From NCBI RefSeq assembly GCF_963422335.1, contig NZ_OY729424.1, positions 4,340,001 to 4,404,000 on the forward strand: a stretch of DNA of 64,000 nucleotides. The letters run 5' to 3'. How positions within the stretch are numbered: the first letter of the stretch is position 1; the number at the start of each line of letters is the position of its first letter. Below are positions 52,710 through 60,647 of the stretch, piece after piece. Both the position numbers and the translations under genes were made by a program. Source of the stretch: an uncultured Roseateles sp. Its GTDB lineage: Bacteria > Pseudomonadota > Gammaproteobacteria > Burkholderiales > Burkholderiaceae_C. Under the pieces are notes generated by a model that saw only the letters and a list, made by a program, of their open reading frames with translations, was not told the origin of the DNA and did no database searches.

Positions 52710-53627
52710 TCATGTCGGGCTCTTGGCTTGCAGCGGCTTGCCCGCAGCCGTCCAGCCGTCGATGCCACCGGGCAGGTAGCTGGCCTTGATGCCCTGCGCG
52801 CGCAGCTTCATCGCGGTGGAGCGGCCGACCTCGTGGCCATAGATGCAGTAGACCAGCACCTCGCTGTCTCGGGGCAATTCTGCGGCCCAGTCGGCCACCC
52901 TGGCCGGATCGCGCCAGCGGGCGCCCGGCAGCAGGGTCTTCGCCTGCTCGTACATGGCATCACGCCGCACATCGACGACCACGCAGCGACTCAGGTCCAG
53001 CTGCGCCAGGTCGGCGGCGCAGGACTCGCTGCTGGCGTGGACGGCCTGCTGGTAACGCGCGTAGACCTTGCTCCAGTCGATGTGCGCCATGAAGGCATCG
53101 ACATAGGCCCCCGCCGCCGCGCCATGGTCCAGGTGATAGGCATGCTCATACATGTCCAGCGCCAGAATGGCCGTGCCGCCCGCCAGCGCATGGGTGTGAT
53201 CCGCTGCCCACTGGTTCACCAGCGTGCCCTCCCGCGGCTGAAAGCTCAGCAGCACCCAGCCCGACCCGCCTCCCAGGGCCTTGCCCATGGCAACGAACTC
53301 CTCGCGCCAGCGCTCGACGCTGCCAAAGCTGCCGGCCAGGGCCAGCGCCATCGCGGGAACCATGGCCTGGCCCCCGCCACCCAGGCTGTCGAAATACAGC
53401 TCGTGCAGCAGCATCGAGTTGGTGGCGATCAGCTCCTCTCGCTTCAGGCCATTCAGCTCGAAGCCGGGCATCGTGCCGGGCTGAGCCCGCTGCAGCTGGG
53501 CGCGGATGGCATTGAGCCGCTTGACGGCTCCGCCGTAGTTGTTCTGATGGTGGCTGCGCAGCAGCGTCTCCGACAGGCCTTGAAGCTGGCCGGGGTCGAA
53601 GGGTAGATCTTTGGATAAAGCGTTCAT
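52710..53627 (-). CDS. Fe/Mn superoxide dismutase-rhodanese fusion (ChrC-ChrE-like)
   Basis: A 305-residue fusion. Residues 1-200 are an Fe/Mn superoxide dismutase: the ligands can be placed at His in LLRSHHQNNYGG, His in LLHELYFDSLGG, and Asp and His in LALDMYEHAYHLDHG. The usual second helix-1 histidine/tyrosine stretch reads QNNYGG. Residues 205-300 are a rhodanese domain with the active cysteine in EVLVYCIYGHEVG. In known chromate operons the dismutase (ChrC) and the rhodanese (ChrE) are separate genes; here they are one protein. The ATG overlaps the chrB stop (ATGA). No signal peptide. Confidence 0.9.
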   Translation of the reverse strand: MNALSKDLPFDPGQLQGLSETLLRSHHQNNYGGAVKRLNAIRAQLQRAQPGTMPGFELNGLKREELIATNSMLLHELYFDSLGGGGQAMVPAMALALAGSFGSVERWREEFVAMGKALGGGSGWVLLSFQPREGTLVNQWAADHTHALAGGTAILALDMYEHAYHLDHGAAAGAYVDAFMAHIDWSKVYARYQQAVHASSESCAADLAQLDLSRCVVVDVRRDAMYEQAKTLLPGARWRDPARVADWAAELPRDSEVLVYCIYGHEVGRSTAMKLRAQGIKASYLPGGIDGWTAAGKPLQAKSPT

Positions 53628-54559
53628 GGCTTGCCTTGTTCGTTGTTGAAGGCGGTCAACAGCCCTTCGAAGACACCGGCTGCCACGTGCAGCAGCTGGT
53701 CATCGTCGGTGATGGCCTCTCGCATGCCGGCGAGCACACGCTCGACACCGGCCGCCTCGGGGGGCTGGACGCCGCCAGCGTCCAGGCTGTGCACCAGCAG
53801 GCCCAGGCGCAGCAAGGGCGGCGTCTCCAGGCCGAAGCTGGCCAGCAGCGTCTCGAAGGTCACGCGCATGCCCACATGGGTGAAGGCAGCGCCGTCAAAG
53901 TCGAAACCCAAGGCTTTCTTGGGGCAGTCGGCCGGGGACTTGAGCCAGAGAAACCGCGCATCAGGATCGATGAAGCGCCGTATCAACCAGGCGCTGGCGA
54001 GACGATCCACCCACGGACGCGCGCGCGTGGCCCATAGGCGGCCGCGATAGTCCTCCACGCTGAGGCGGGCGACGCCCTGCTGGGTGGCGTGAGGTTCGTC
54101 CGGCGAGAGCGCACGGCCGGCATCGAGCTCGAGCGCCTGCAAGGCGGCGGTGGCCTGGCGCTGCGCCTCGCCCGGGAAGAAGTCAATGGCCACCCACTGC
54201 TCCAGGCTCTTGCGGAGCTTGCGGCATTGCTTGAGCACGTCGAGCGCGCTGCTTTCCGTCAGCTCGGCGCGGCAGGCGGCGATCTGGTTGAACAACTCAC
54301 CGAACTCGGCACTGCGGTCGAACAGCGACTGGAAGTCCGGCGCTTCGCTCTGCGTGGGCAGCAGGTGCGCCGTGCCGGCGTTGCTGCGCAGGTCATCGGC
54401 TATTGTTCCCAGCGTGACCGCGTTATCCCCCTGGTCAGGCAACAGGTAGACCCCGTCACGCAGCACCGCCGCACCGCAGGCCTTGAGCGCACGCCAGCAG
54501 CGCATGCGGGCGGTGGCGTTTTCCGTGGGGAGCGACAGTATCAGTATCAGCCATTTCAT
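53624..54559 (-). CDS. chrB: ChrB chromate-responsive regulator
   Basis: A 311-residue protein of the ChrB family. The N-terminal DNA-binding half begins KWLILILSLPTENATARMRCWRALK, highly characteristic, and the C-terminal ChrB domain has ARPWVDRLASAWLIRRFIDP near 178 and GMRVTFETLLASFGL near 230. Known ChrB proteins sense chromate and control chr operons. The ATG lies only 7 bases after a good -10 box, so the mRNA should be nearly leaderless, and a dyad overlaps the promoter. It heads an operon with the dismutase-rhodanese and ATP-grasp genes. No chrA chromate exporter is present in the window. Confidence 0.92.
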   Translation of the reverse strand: MKWLILILSLPTENATARMRCWRALKACGAAVLRDGVYLLPDQGDNAVTLGTIADDLRSNAGTAHLLPTQSEAPDFQSLFDRSAEFGELFNQIAACRAELTESSALDVLKQCRKLRKSLEQWVAIDFFPGEAQRQATAALQALELDAGRALSPDEPHATQQGVARLSVEDYRGRLWATRARPWVDRLASAWLIRRFIDPDARFLWLKSPADCPKKALGFDFDGAAFTHVGMRVTFETLLASFGLETPPLLRLGLLVHSLDAGGVQPPEAAGVERVLAGMREAITDDDQLLHVAAGVFEGLLTAFNNEQGKP

Positions 54560-54565
54560 GAAGTA

Positions 54566-54594
54566 GATATTACTACCGTCTGTAGCAATATCAA
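54566..54594 (-). promoter_or_regulatory. chrB promoter with overlapping operator dyad
   Basis: On the minus strand: -35 TTGATA (54594-54589), 16-base spacer, -10 TAATAT (54572-54567), then 7 bases to the chrB ATG. Overlapping it is a dyad with half-sites GATATTACTAC (54566-54576) and GTAGCAATATC (54582-54592), matching at 10 of 11 positions as an inverted repeat with a 5-base gap. The dyad spans nearly the whole promoter, as expected for a repressor site, plausibly for ChrB itself. This stretch is far more AT-rich than its surroundings. Confidence 0.65.
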
Positions 54595-54766
54595 CTAAAG
54601 ATTGAAATCACCGCCGGCGGGCAACAGCGCCTTGCTGGCGCACCGGCGTGCTTGAGCCGATCGCAAGGTTCGGGTCGCCAGGGTCGGTAACATGCCGCTG
54701 TGCTGGCCCCCGCGCCGGCGAGTTCCCGCCAGGCCCTGCCCTTGCCTGCCAAAAAATAGACTATGA

Positions 54767-55348
54767 ATGCCGATGCGATCACTCTGGACACAAAGCATCA
54801 AGCGGCTGCCGCTGCCGATGTTGAACTCGGCTCCGTTGATTGCGATGCACAGCCACTGGCTGGTCCGTTGCGCCAACGGCCGGCCACCCAGGCAGGCCGA
54901 TCTCTCGCTGCCCCTGCTGCGGCCGTTCATGCACCAGCTGGCGCTGGTCAAGCTTGAAACCGAACCTGCGGGTGCGCGCTATCTGGTGGTCGGCTCGCGC
55001 CTGCAAGGCCTGCTGGGCAAGGACCCCACCGGCCGAAGAGTGGAGGAAGTCTACGCACCCAATGTGGCCAGAGAGGTCTATCAGGCCTTTGTAGCGGTGG
55101 GGCGGGACCGCGAGCCCGCCTACTTTCGGCGTGACTTCACCCTTCTTGGCCGGCAGTTCGGCTATCACCGCCTGCTGCTGCCACTGACGGGCATCCACTC
55201 CGACGAGGTCAGGAGCCTGATCGTCGGCATCTACCCGATCGACAAGGATTTCACCGAAGCCCTGCAGTGGCGCAAGTTGCTCGCCGTCGGCGCGCCGCAA
55301 GACCCGGACCTCGAGGAAATGCAGCGCCGATGGGCCAGTAGCGAATAG
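54767..55348 (+). CDS. PAS_5-type orphan PAS protein
   Basis: A 193-residue soluble protein that resembles the PAS_5 family, small stand-alone PAS proteins: an N-terminal HSHWLVRCANGRPPRQADLSLP (in two pieces, W then PRxxDLSLP), KLETEPAGARYLVVGSRL near 62, LLGKDPTGRRVEEVY near 82 and YHRLLLPLTG near 130. There is no output domain or membrane segment. The start is uncertain: ATG 54767 lacks a ribosome binding site and an internal ATG at 54818 is possible. It is divergent from chrB, about 200 bases away. Function unknown; it may sense a small ligand or redox state. Confidence 0.7.
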   Translation: MPMRSLWTQSIKRLPLPMLNSAPLIAMHSHWLVRCANGRPPRQADLSLPLLRPFMHQLALVKLETEPAGARYLVVGSRLQGLLGKDPTGRRVEEVYAPNVAREVYQAFVAVGRDREPAYFRRDFTLLGRQFGYHRLLLPLTGIHSDEVRSLIVGIYPIDKDFTEALQWRKLLAVGAPQDPDLEEMQRRWASSE

Positions 55349-55516
55349 CCAACTCAAGCCTGGCGCGCAAGTTTCCTGGTGTCACTGATCAAGATTCTAA
55401 GTGAGGGCAGTCACCTCAATATTGCCGGGACGCCATGACCGAGCCGCTGACTGCGGCATCCCGATGCGCCGTGTCGATGCCGGACAGAATCCGCCCTCCA
55501 CGAAATCGGAGCGACG

Positions 55517-57052
55517 ATGCCTGACTCTCTTGACACCAGCACTCTGACCGACACGCCTGCCGACCTGCTCGCCCACTGCCGCGGCGCAGCTGGTGGCGAC
55601 GCGTGGGGAGCGATCCGGACGCTGACCCTGCGCGGGACGATCAGCGCTGGCGGACTGTCGGGCCCCTGGCAGCAACAGCTTGCCCTTGACCAGGGTTGCC
55701 ATGCGACCCACTTCAACCTGGGGCCTGCCGCGCTGGCGAAGGGCTTCGACGGCCACCAGGCCTGGATGTGCGGCGCGAACGGCGAGGTCACAGTGCAGGA
55801 CTCCATCGCCGCGCTTCGCGTGGCCGTGACCGATGCGGCACTGCTCACCCGCGCCTACCTCTTTCCTGAGCGCTGGCACGCGAAGCTTCAGCGGCTCGAC
55901 GCACGCCAGGACGACGGCGGCCAGTGCTGGAACGTGATCCGTGCGACGCCACAGGAAGGCATCGCCGTCGACCTGTGGTTCGACCGTGAGACCCACCGCC
56001 TGGCGCGCAGCGAACAGCAGCTGCACGGCCAGTTGAGCGTCAAACACTACAGAGACTACCGGGAGACAGCCGGCTGCTGGCTACCCTGGTCCATCGTGAC
56101 GAGTAGCGGCGATCCGCGCCACGACCTTGTCATCACGCTCGAAGACGTGGCCGTGAACCCAGCGCTACCCGACCTTATCTTCAAGGCTCCCAAGCAGGCC
56201 TTCGACGACGTGACATTCAACGGCGACGCACACACGGCGACGCTGGCCATCGAGCTCGTGCATCAGCACCTCTACCTGCCGGTCACCGTCAACGGTCAGG
56301 CGGCGCGCTTCCTGCTCGATACCGGTGGCATCAACCTGCTGACGCCTGACATGGCCGCGCGTGCCGGGCTGGCCACGTCGGGTCGGCTGGAAGCACGCGG
56401 ACCGGGCGCTGCAAGCAGCGAGGCCGGCTTCACCCGCGTGAGTCGGCTCGGCCTGGGTGAGGGTCTGGCCCTTGAGCAGCAGTGGGTGCGCGTGCTGTCC
56501 CTCGGGGAGCTGAGCGCCTTCGAGGGCCTCTCGATCGATGGCCTGCTCGGCCACGAAGTGTTTCAGCGCCTGGTCGTGCAGATCGACTACCCGGCACGCC
56601 TGGTCACATTCGTGGATCCCGCCCACTTCACCCCGCCCGTCGCTGCGACCCGGCTGCCGCTGACGTTTTATGCCCACTTCCCCGCGGTGCAAGCGACGCT
56701 AGATGGCATCCCCGGCCAGTTCTGGCTCGATACCGGCAACCGAAACGCAGTGACCGTGTACCGTCCATTCGCGCAAGAACATTGCAGGGCGCTGGGCGCC
56801 TTCTCCGCGGACGAGACGACGATAGGCTGGGGCCTGGGCGGCCGGGTGATGGGGCGCATCGCCCGCGGACGCGAATTGCGCCTGGGCGACCTGTGCGTGG
56901 ACAGCCCCACGCTCACCTTGCCTTCGCGCGAAGACGGCGTCACCAGCATGCAGGGCGTGGCCGGCAATATCGGCGGTGCGGTGCTGCAGAACCTGGTCGT
57001 CACGTTCGACTACCTGCGGCGCGTGGTGTACCTGGCACCAATTGCAGGCTAG
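55517..57052 (+). CDS. Protein with two aspartyl-protease (retropepsin-like) motifs
   Basis: A 511-residue protein. Residues 1-225 resemble a lipoprotein-carrier-like beta domain often found before bacterial aspartyl proteases. Two retropepsin-type units follow: FLLDTGG near 270 and FWLDTGN near 407, each with D-T-G and a downstream hydrophobic-Gly motif (IDGLLGHEVF near 338; GNIGGAVLQNL near 478). A paired active site could thus form within one chain. The ATG is well supported by CGGAGCG 4 bases upstream, but the N-terminus (PDSLDTSTLTDTPADLL) has no signal peptide, which is unusual since relatives are exported. Function unknown. Confidence 0.75.
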   Translation: MPDSLDTSTLTDTPADLLAHCRGAAGGDAWGAIRTLTLRGTISAGGLSGPWQQQLALDQGCHATHFNLGPAALAKGFDGHQAWMCGANGEVTVQDSIAALRVAVTDAALLTRAYLFPERWHAKLQRLDARQDDGGQCWNVIRATPQEGIAVDLWFDRETHRLARSEQQLHGQLSVKHYRDYRETAGCWLPWSIVTSSGDPRHDLVITLEDVAVNPALPDLIFKAPKQAFDDVTFNGDAHTATLAIELVHQHLYLPVTVNGQAARFLLDTGGINLLTPDMAARAGLATSGRLEARGPGAASSEAGFTRVSRLGLGEGLALEQQWVRVLSLGELSAFEGLSIDGLLGHEVFQRLVVQIDYPARLVTFVDPAHFTPPVAATRLPLTFYAHFPAVQATLDGIPGQFWLDTGNRNAVTVYRPFAQEHCRALGAFSADETTIGWGLGGRVMGRIARGRELRLGDLCVDSPTLTLPSREDGVTSMQGVAGNIGGAVLQNLVVTFDYLRRVVYLAPIAG

Positions 57053-57114
57053 CCGCAGCGGCGGCCTTTGCCCTCTTGGCCTCCCGGCTTGTCGCGCCAG
57101 GGACTGCGGCCGGC

Positions 57115-57606
57115 TCACCCGTGGGTGGCGCCCTGCCGTGCCGCCTCGATGGCCGCGATATCGATCTTGCCCATCTCCATCATGGCCTCGAAAGCGCGCT
57201 TGGCTGCGGCGCGATCAGGGTCGGCGAGCGCGGCCATGAGGGCGCGCGGCGTGATCTGCCACGACAGGCCCCATTTGTCCTTGCACCAGCCGCAGGCGCT
57301 TTCCTGGCCGCCGTTGCCGACCACCGCATGCCACAGTCGATCGGTTTCGGCCTGATCGTCGGTCGAGACCTGGAATGAAAACGCCTCGCCGTGCCTGACC
57401 CCCGGGCCGCCGTTCAGGCCCAGGCAAGGGATGCCGGCCACGGTGAACTCGACCGTCAGGACATCACCCTGCTTGCCCGCCGGATAGTCACCGGGCGCGT
57501 GCTGAACCCTGCCCACCGCACTGTCCGGGAAGGTCTCGGCATAGAACTGCGCGGCCTCCAGGGCGGTGCCGTCGTACCAGAGACAGATCGTGTTCTTGGG
57601 CGTCAT
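57115..57606 (-). CDS. PhnB-like VOC (glyoxalase-fold) protein
   Basis: A 163-residue protein of the VOC superfamily, PhnB/3-demethylubiquinone-like: NTICLWYDGTALEAAQFYAETFP at the start (read in parts), FTVAGIPCLGLNGGP near 55, FSFQVSTDDQAETDRLW near 78, and CGWCKDKWGLSWQITPRAL near 108. Many members have no known substrate. GGAG 7 bases upstream favours the ATG at 57606; an ATG two codons earlier at 57612 is also possible. It stands alone on the minus strand between the aspartyl-protease-like gene and the PhyH gene. Confidence 0.85.
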   Translation of the reverse strand: MTPKNTICLWYDGTALEAAQFYAETFPDSAVGRVQHAPGDYPAGKQGDVLTVEFTVAGIPCLGLNGGPGVRHGEAFSFQVSTDDQAETDRLWHAVVGNGGQESACGWCKDKWGLSWQITPRALMAALADPDRAAAKRAFEAMMEMGKIDIAAIEAARQGATHG

Positions 57607-57668
57607 GCGCATGCTCCAGCGGTTGACCGGTGAAGCATCCTAACTGCTGGCACGCGGCCGGCGATCGC

Positions 57669-58475
57669 TCAAGGCCACAGCACCGGGAACAAGGGGTGAT
57701 CCATGGCCGCTCCTGGCGCGAGTTGATCGGTCAGGCCGGGGAACTCGGGCGAGGTTGTCCAGCGGCGGGGCGCATGCCGCATATCGTCGCCCAGCATGCG
57801 CACCGAGAAGGCCCGCCGCCTTCTGCCGGGCTCAAGCCCCGCCGAAGCATGCAGCGTCAGCATATTGAAGGCCAGTGCATCACCGGGCTCCAACGCCCAG
57901 CCACGGATGTCGTAGGCCGAGCGATCGGCTTCGATATCGGGCAGATCCGCCAGACTGCCTTCCGGAAACCATCTGGCCTCGTTGCTCATGAAGGTTCGCG
58001 GCATCAGCCAGGGCCCCCGGTGCGAACCGGCCACGAACTCCAAGGTCGAGGCGCGCGATACCGGGTCCACCGGAATCCAGAAGCTGACGTTCTGGCTGCC
58101 CTCGACGTTGTAATAGGGCTGGTCCTGGTGCCAGGGCGTGCGCTGCTGGGTGCCCGACTCCTTGGTCAGCATATGGTCGTGATAGAGCCGGATCGCCTTG
58201 CTGCCGGTCAATTGCGCGGCCAGGGCGGCCAGCGCCGACCGGGTGATGACGTCGCGGTAGGCGGCGTTCTCCTGCCAGTTGCAGAAGTCTTCGATGAAGA
58301 ATCCGGGGTCGTCGGGCCGGCTGGCCACCTTGGCGCGCGGGCTCGGTGAAGCCAGGTTGGCGTCAATGCCTTCGCGCAGGCGGTCGACCTCGGCGGGCTG
58401 AAGCACACCCCGCAGGCACACGACCCCATCGCGTTCGTACTCGTCTTTCAGCTGCTCGATTGAGGTTGCGTGCAT
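57669..58475 (-). CDS. PhyH-family Fe(II)/2-oxoglutarate dioxygenase
   Basis: A 268-residue oxygenase. Iron ligands: H-x-D in TPWHQDQPYYN near 127 and the distal histidine in LTLHASAGLEPGRRRRAFSVR near 228, whose arginine binds 2-oxoglutarate. The N-terminal YERDGVVCLRGVLQPAEV is typical of the phytanoyl-CoA dioxygenase family. The start ATG 58475 fits the family; the frame is open upstream through unrelated sequence. It is divergent from an AraC-type gene that probably controls it. Members hydroxylate varied small molecules; the substrate is unknown. Confidence 0.88.
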   Translation of the reverse strand: MHATSIEQLKDEYERDGVVCLRGVLQPAEVDRLREGIDANLASPSPRAKVASRPDDPGFFIEDFCNWQENAAYRDVITRSALAALAAQLTGSKAIRLYHDHMLTKESGTQQRTPWHQDQPYYNVEGSQNVSFWIPVDPVSRASTLEFVAGSHRGPWLMPRTFMSNEARWFPEGSLADLPDIEADRSAYDIRGWALEPGDALAFNMLTLHASAGLEPGRRRRAFSVRMLGDDMRHAPRRWTTSPEFPGLTDQLAPGAAMDHPLFPVLWP

Positions 58476-58547
58476 GAATCGAATCTCCAGTAAGGGCCTC
58501 GCGGCCAAGAATGACAGCGCCAGTCTAAAGTGGCAGCCTGCCGTCAA

Positions 58548-58558
58548 ATACGCCGTAT
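58548..58558. promoter_or_regulatory. Palindrome between PhyH and AraC genes
   Basis: ATACG-C-CGTAT is a perfect 11-base palindrome with a single central base, 15 bases before the araC-type start and about 73 bases before the PhyH start. It is a candidate operator for the adjacent regulator. Weak by itself. Confidence 0.3.
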
Positions 58559-58572
58559 CAGACAATCGATAG

Positions 58573-59370
58573 ATGAGGCCAGACAACCTGACACCCCCCC
58601 GCTCATCCCGACCTGCGATCGCGGACGCTTCGCAGCCGATGCGATTCAAGGTCGTGCACCTGACGGCCGGCAGTGCCGACCCAGCCGATCGCCACGAGGC
58701 CGGCCAATTCGTGCACGCCATCTCGGGGGTGATCGAGGTCGGCATGGACGGCCGCTTCTTCCTGGCACCCCCTCAGTACGGCGTGTGGATCCCGCCGGGC
58801 ATGGAGCATGTGGCCAGCAACTGCCACGAGGCGAGCTATGTCACGCTCTATGTGGACGAGGCCCTGTGCACAGCGCTGCCGCGCCGGGCCTGCACGATGG
58901 CCGTCAATCCACTGATACGGGCCCTGCTCGACCTGTTGCGCCGCGGGGGCATAGCGTCTGCGCGTACGCCGCAGGAGCAGCGCTTGTTCCAGGTGCTGCT
59001 CGACCAGTTGGCCACCGCGCCCAGCCACGACAGCTACCTGCCCCTGTCACAGGACCCCCTGCTCGCGCGGGTGCTGGACGCACTGCAGGCCAGCCCCTGG
59101 GATGCGCGGACGCTGGCCGAGTGGGCGGCCCTGGTGCACACCACCGAACGCACGCTGGCGCGCCGTTGCCAGCGCGATCTGGACATGTCGTTCAACGAGT
59201 GGCGGCAACGGCTGAAAGTGCTGCGCGGCATTGCGCTGCTGGAGGGCGGCCGCGCCGTCAAGGACGCCGCCCTGGAGCTGGGCTATAGCGCGCCCTCGGC
59301 CTTCATCGCCATGTTCCAGCGGCAGATCGGCATGACGCCGCAGGCCTACTTGCGACAGAAGTCGATGTAG
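58573..59370 (+). CDS. AraC-family transcriptional regulator
   Basis: A 265-residue regulator. Residues 20-110 form a cupin-like sensing domain (FVHAISGVIEVGMDGRFFLAPP; WIPPGMEHVASNC) and 160-262 an AraC helix-turn-helix pair (WDARTLAEWAALVHTTERTLARR; AVKDAALELGYSAPSAFIAMFQ). The domain order and cupin metal-like His residues fit the AraC_binding class. It is divergent from the PhyH dioxygenase. The inducer is unknown. Confidence 0.9.
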   Translation: MRPDNLTPPRSSRPAIADASQPMRFKVVHLTAGSADPADRHEAGQFVHAISGVIEVGMDGRFFLAPPQYGVWIPPGMEHVASNCHEASYVTLYVDEALCTALPRRACTMAVNPLIRALLDLLRRGGIASARTPQEQRLFQVLLDQLATAPSHDSYLPLSQDPLLARVLDALQASPWDARTLAEWAALVHTTERTLARRCQRDLDMSFNEWRQRLKVLRGIALLEGGRAVKDAALELGYSAPSAFIAMFQRQIGMTPQAYLRQKSM

Positions 59371-59441
59371 GTCGGCTGGGTCGTTTTGGGGGCATATGGC
59401 CGGCTTCGGGCGCCGCAGGCCCTACCCTGGGACAATCCCTG

Positions 59442-60647
59442 ATGACCTCACGCTTCTTCAAGATCGCCCTCGTGCTGGGCCTGCTCTCCGCCATCGGCCC
59501 CTTCGCCATCGACATGTACCTGCCGGCCCTGCCCGCCATCGGTGCCAGCCTGGGTGCCAACAGCGGCGGCGTGCAGATGAGCCTGACCGCCTTCTTCCTC
59601 TCGCTGGGCCTGGGCCAGCTGCTGTACGGCCCGGTGTCGGACATGGTGGGACGCAAGCCGCCGCTGTATTTCGGCCTGGGCCTGTTCGCGGTGACCAGCG
59701 TCGGTTGCGCACTGGCCACCGATATCGACACCCTGATCGCCCTGCGCCTGCTGCAGGGCCTGGGTGCGGCCGCCGGCATGGCGATACCGCGTGCCATCGT
59801 GCGCGATCTGCACACCGGCACCGAGGCGGCCAAGCTGATGTCCTTGCTGATGCTGGTGTTCAGTGTCTCGCCCATCCTCGCGCCCTTGGCCGGCAGCGCG
59901 GTGATCGCGCTGAGCAGCTGGCGCGGCGTGTTCTGGGCCGTCACGGTGGCAGCGCTGCTCGGCCTGGTGCTGACCGGCTCGGTGCTGAAGGAAACCCGGC
60001 CGCCCGCGGCGCGGCTGGAGAGCAGCCTGGGCAGCGCGCTGCGCGGCTATGCGCTGCTGCTGCGCGACCGGCACTACCTGGGCCTGGTCTTCATCGGCAG
60101 CTTCGCCATGGGTGGTTTCTTCATCTATCTGGCCAACTCGCCCTTTGTGCTGATCGACCACTATGGCCTGACGCCCACACAGTACAGCCTGGCCTTCGCG
60201 CTGAATGCCGCGGCCTTCATCGGCATGTCGCAGTTCACCGGCCAGTTGGGCGAGCGCTTCGGCCTGGTGCCGGTGGTCAAGGCGGCGGCCAGCGCCAGCG
60301 CGGCGGCCCTGGTGCTGCTGTTGGGCTACTACCTGGCCGGCGGCGACCAGCTGGAGGTGTTGATAAGCCTGTACTTCGTTGCCAGCGCCTTCATGGGCCT
60401 GGTGATACCGACCACCTCGGTGCTGGCGCTGGAAGAACATGGCGCCATCGCCGGCACGGCCTCGGCCCTGCTGGGCACGCTGCAGATGCTGACCGGCGCG
60501 GTGCTGATGGCTGTTGGCGGCCCCTTCATCGGCGGCAAGCCCCTGCCCATGGTGGTGGGCATGGCCGGCGGTGCCTTCATTGCGCTGGCGCTGACCTGGC
60601 TGACCCTGGGTGGGCAGCGGGCGCCGCGGTTGGCGGAAGCCAGCTAA
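59442..60647 (+). CDS. Bcr/CflA-family drug exporter (MFS)
   Basis: A 401-residue transporter with twelve membrane segments. The N-terminus GPFAIDMYLPALPAI and the loop LLYGPVSDMVGRKPP with the MFS motif A, and RLLQGLGAAAGMAIPRAIVRDL near 102, are the signature of the Bcr/CflA multidrug efflux subfamily. The start ATG 59442 begins directly before the first segment. It ends convergent with the LysR gene, the two stops overlapping. The exported substrate cannot be read; bicyclomycin, sulfonamide or chloramphenicol are family examples. Confidence 0.92.
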   Translation: MTSRFFKIALVLGLLSAIGPFAIDMYLPALPAIGASLGANSGGVQMSLTAFFLSLGLGQLLYGPVSDMVGRKPPLYFGLGLFAVTSVGCALATDIDTLIALRLLQGLGAAAGMAIPRAIVRDLHTGTEAAKLMSLLMLVFSVSPILAPLAGSAVIALSSWRGVFWAVTVAALLGLVLTGSVLKETRPPAARLESSLGSALRGYALLLRDRHYLGLVFIGSFAMGGFFIYLANSPFVLIDHYGLTPTQYSLAFALNAAAFIGMSQFTGQLGERFGLVPVVKAAASASAAALVLLLGYYLAGGDQLEVLISLYFVASAFMGLVIPTTSVLALEEHGAIAGTASALLGTLQMLTGAVLMAVGGPFIGGKPLPMVVGMAGGAFIALALTWLTLGGQRAPRLAEAS

